From: Clostridiales bacterium
Lineage (GTDB): Bacteria > Bacillota > Clostridia > Christensenellales > UMGS416
DNA: 6,187 nt
Assembly (NCBI GenBank): GCA_012515725.1
Contig: JAAYXU010000145.1
Location: forward strand, 1-6,187
Direction of reading: 5' to 3'
Made by a program: the position numbers and the translations under genes. Positions 6,116 to 6,187 of the stretch are shown in pieces. The notes under the pieces were generated by a model, which did not search any database, was not told the DNA's origin, and was given only the letters and a program-made list of their open reading frames with translations. Position 1 is the first letter of the stretch, and the number at the start of each line of letters is the position of its first letter.

Positions 6116-6175
6116 GAACCGCGCTAAACACGAAAACTGCATATTATTGCCACATATCGAACGGTTAATTGGTAC

Positions 6176-6185
6176 AGTAATTACT
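6176..6185. repeat. 10-base perfect palindrome upstream of the exporter promoter
   Basis: AGTAATTACT is perfectly self-complementary and lies in an AT-rich patch about 60 bases upstream of the exporter -35 box. It could be a site for a dimeric regulator such as a MarR or TetR protein, or belong to a gene beyond the window. Ten bases alone is weak evidence. Confidence 0.3.
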
Positions 6186-6187
6186 AA

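Overview
The window looks like a piece of a fairly GC-rich chromosome from a Gram-positive anaerobe of the Bacillota, probably a Clostridia-type lineage. The evidence is the Firmicute-style TopB (DAGREGE toprim motif, Cys4 C-terminal ribbon), strong purine-rich ribosome binding sites, two TTG starts, consensus sigma-A promoters with extended -10 boxes, and a cupin of a type I associate with clostridia. This assignment is by pattern memory, not by a search. I see no mobile element, CRISPR array, tRNA or rRNA.

Layout. A cupin gene occupies the left end on the minus strand. A 278-base divergent spacer (532-809) follows, holding the start signals for the cupin and a strong promoter for the rightward genes. 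Rightward come topB (DNA topoisomerase III, 810-3134), a small gene with a C-terminal J domain (3185-3625), and a HAD-family phosphatase (TTG start, 3679-4311). The gaps are only 50 and 53 bases with no visible terminator, so they may be one operon. A leftward ABC exporter gene (4308 to about 6053) converges on them. The two stop codons share the palindrome CTAG, and a GC-rich dyad surrounds them. The last ~70 bases hold the exporter's promoter and a short palindrome.

How the genes relate. TopB decatenates or unlinks single-stranded DNA, and a J-domain protein recruits DnaK; their tight pairing hints at a functional link that I cannot name. The most unusual observation is a canonical -1 slippery heptamer (A AAA AAG) in the zero frame of topB's lysine-rich 3' tail. 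The -1 frame after it stays open straight into the J-domain gene, so a minor TopB-J fusion protein is possible in principle. It is unproven: lysine-rich tails produce such heptamers readily, no stimulatory structure is obvious, and the J gene has its own ribosome binding site. The second useful result is a corrected start for the ABC exporter. A promoter lies over the upstream in-frame start codons, leaving a TTG at 6053 with its own ribosome binding site and giving a normal 581-residue exporter.
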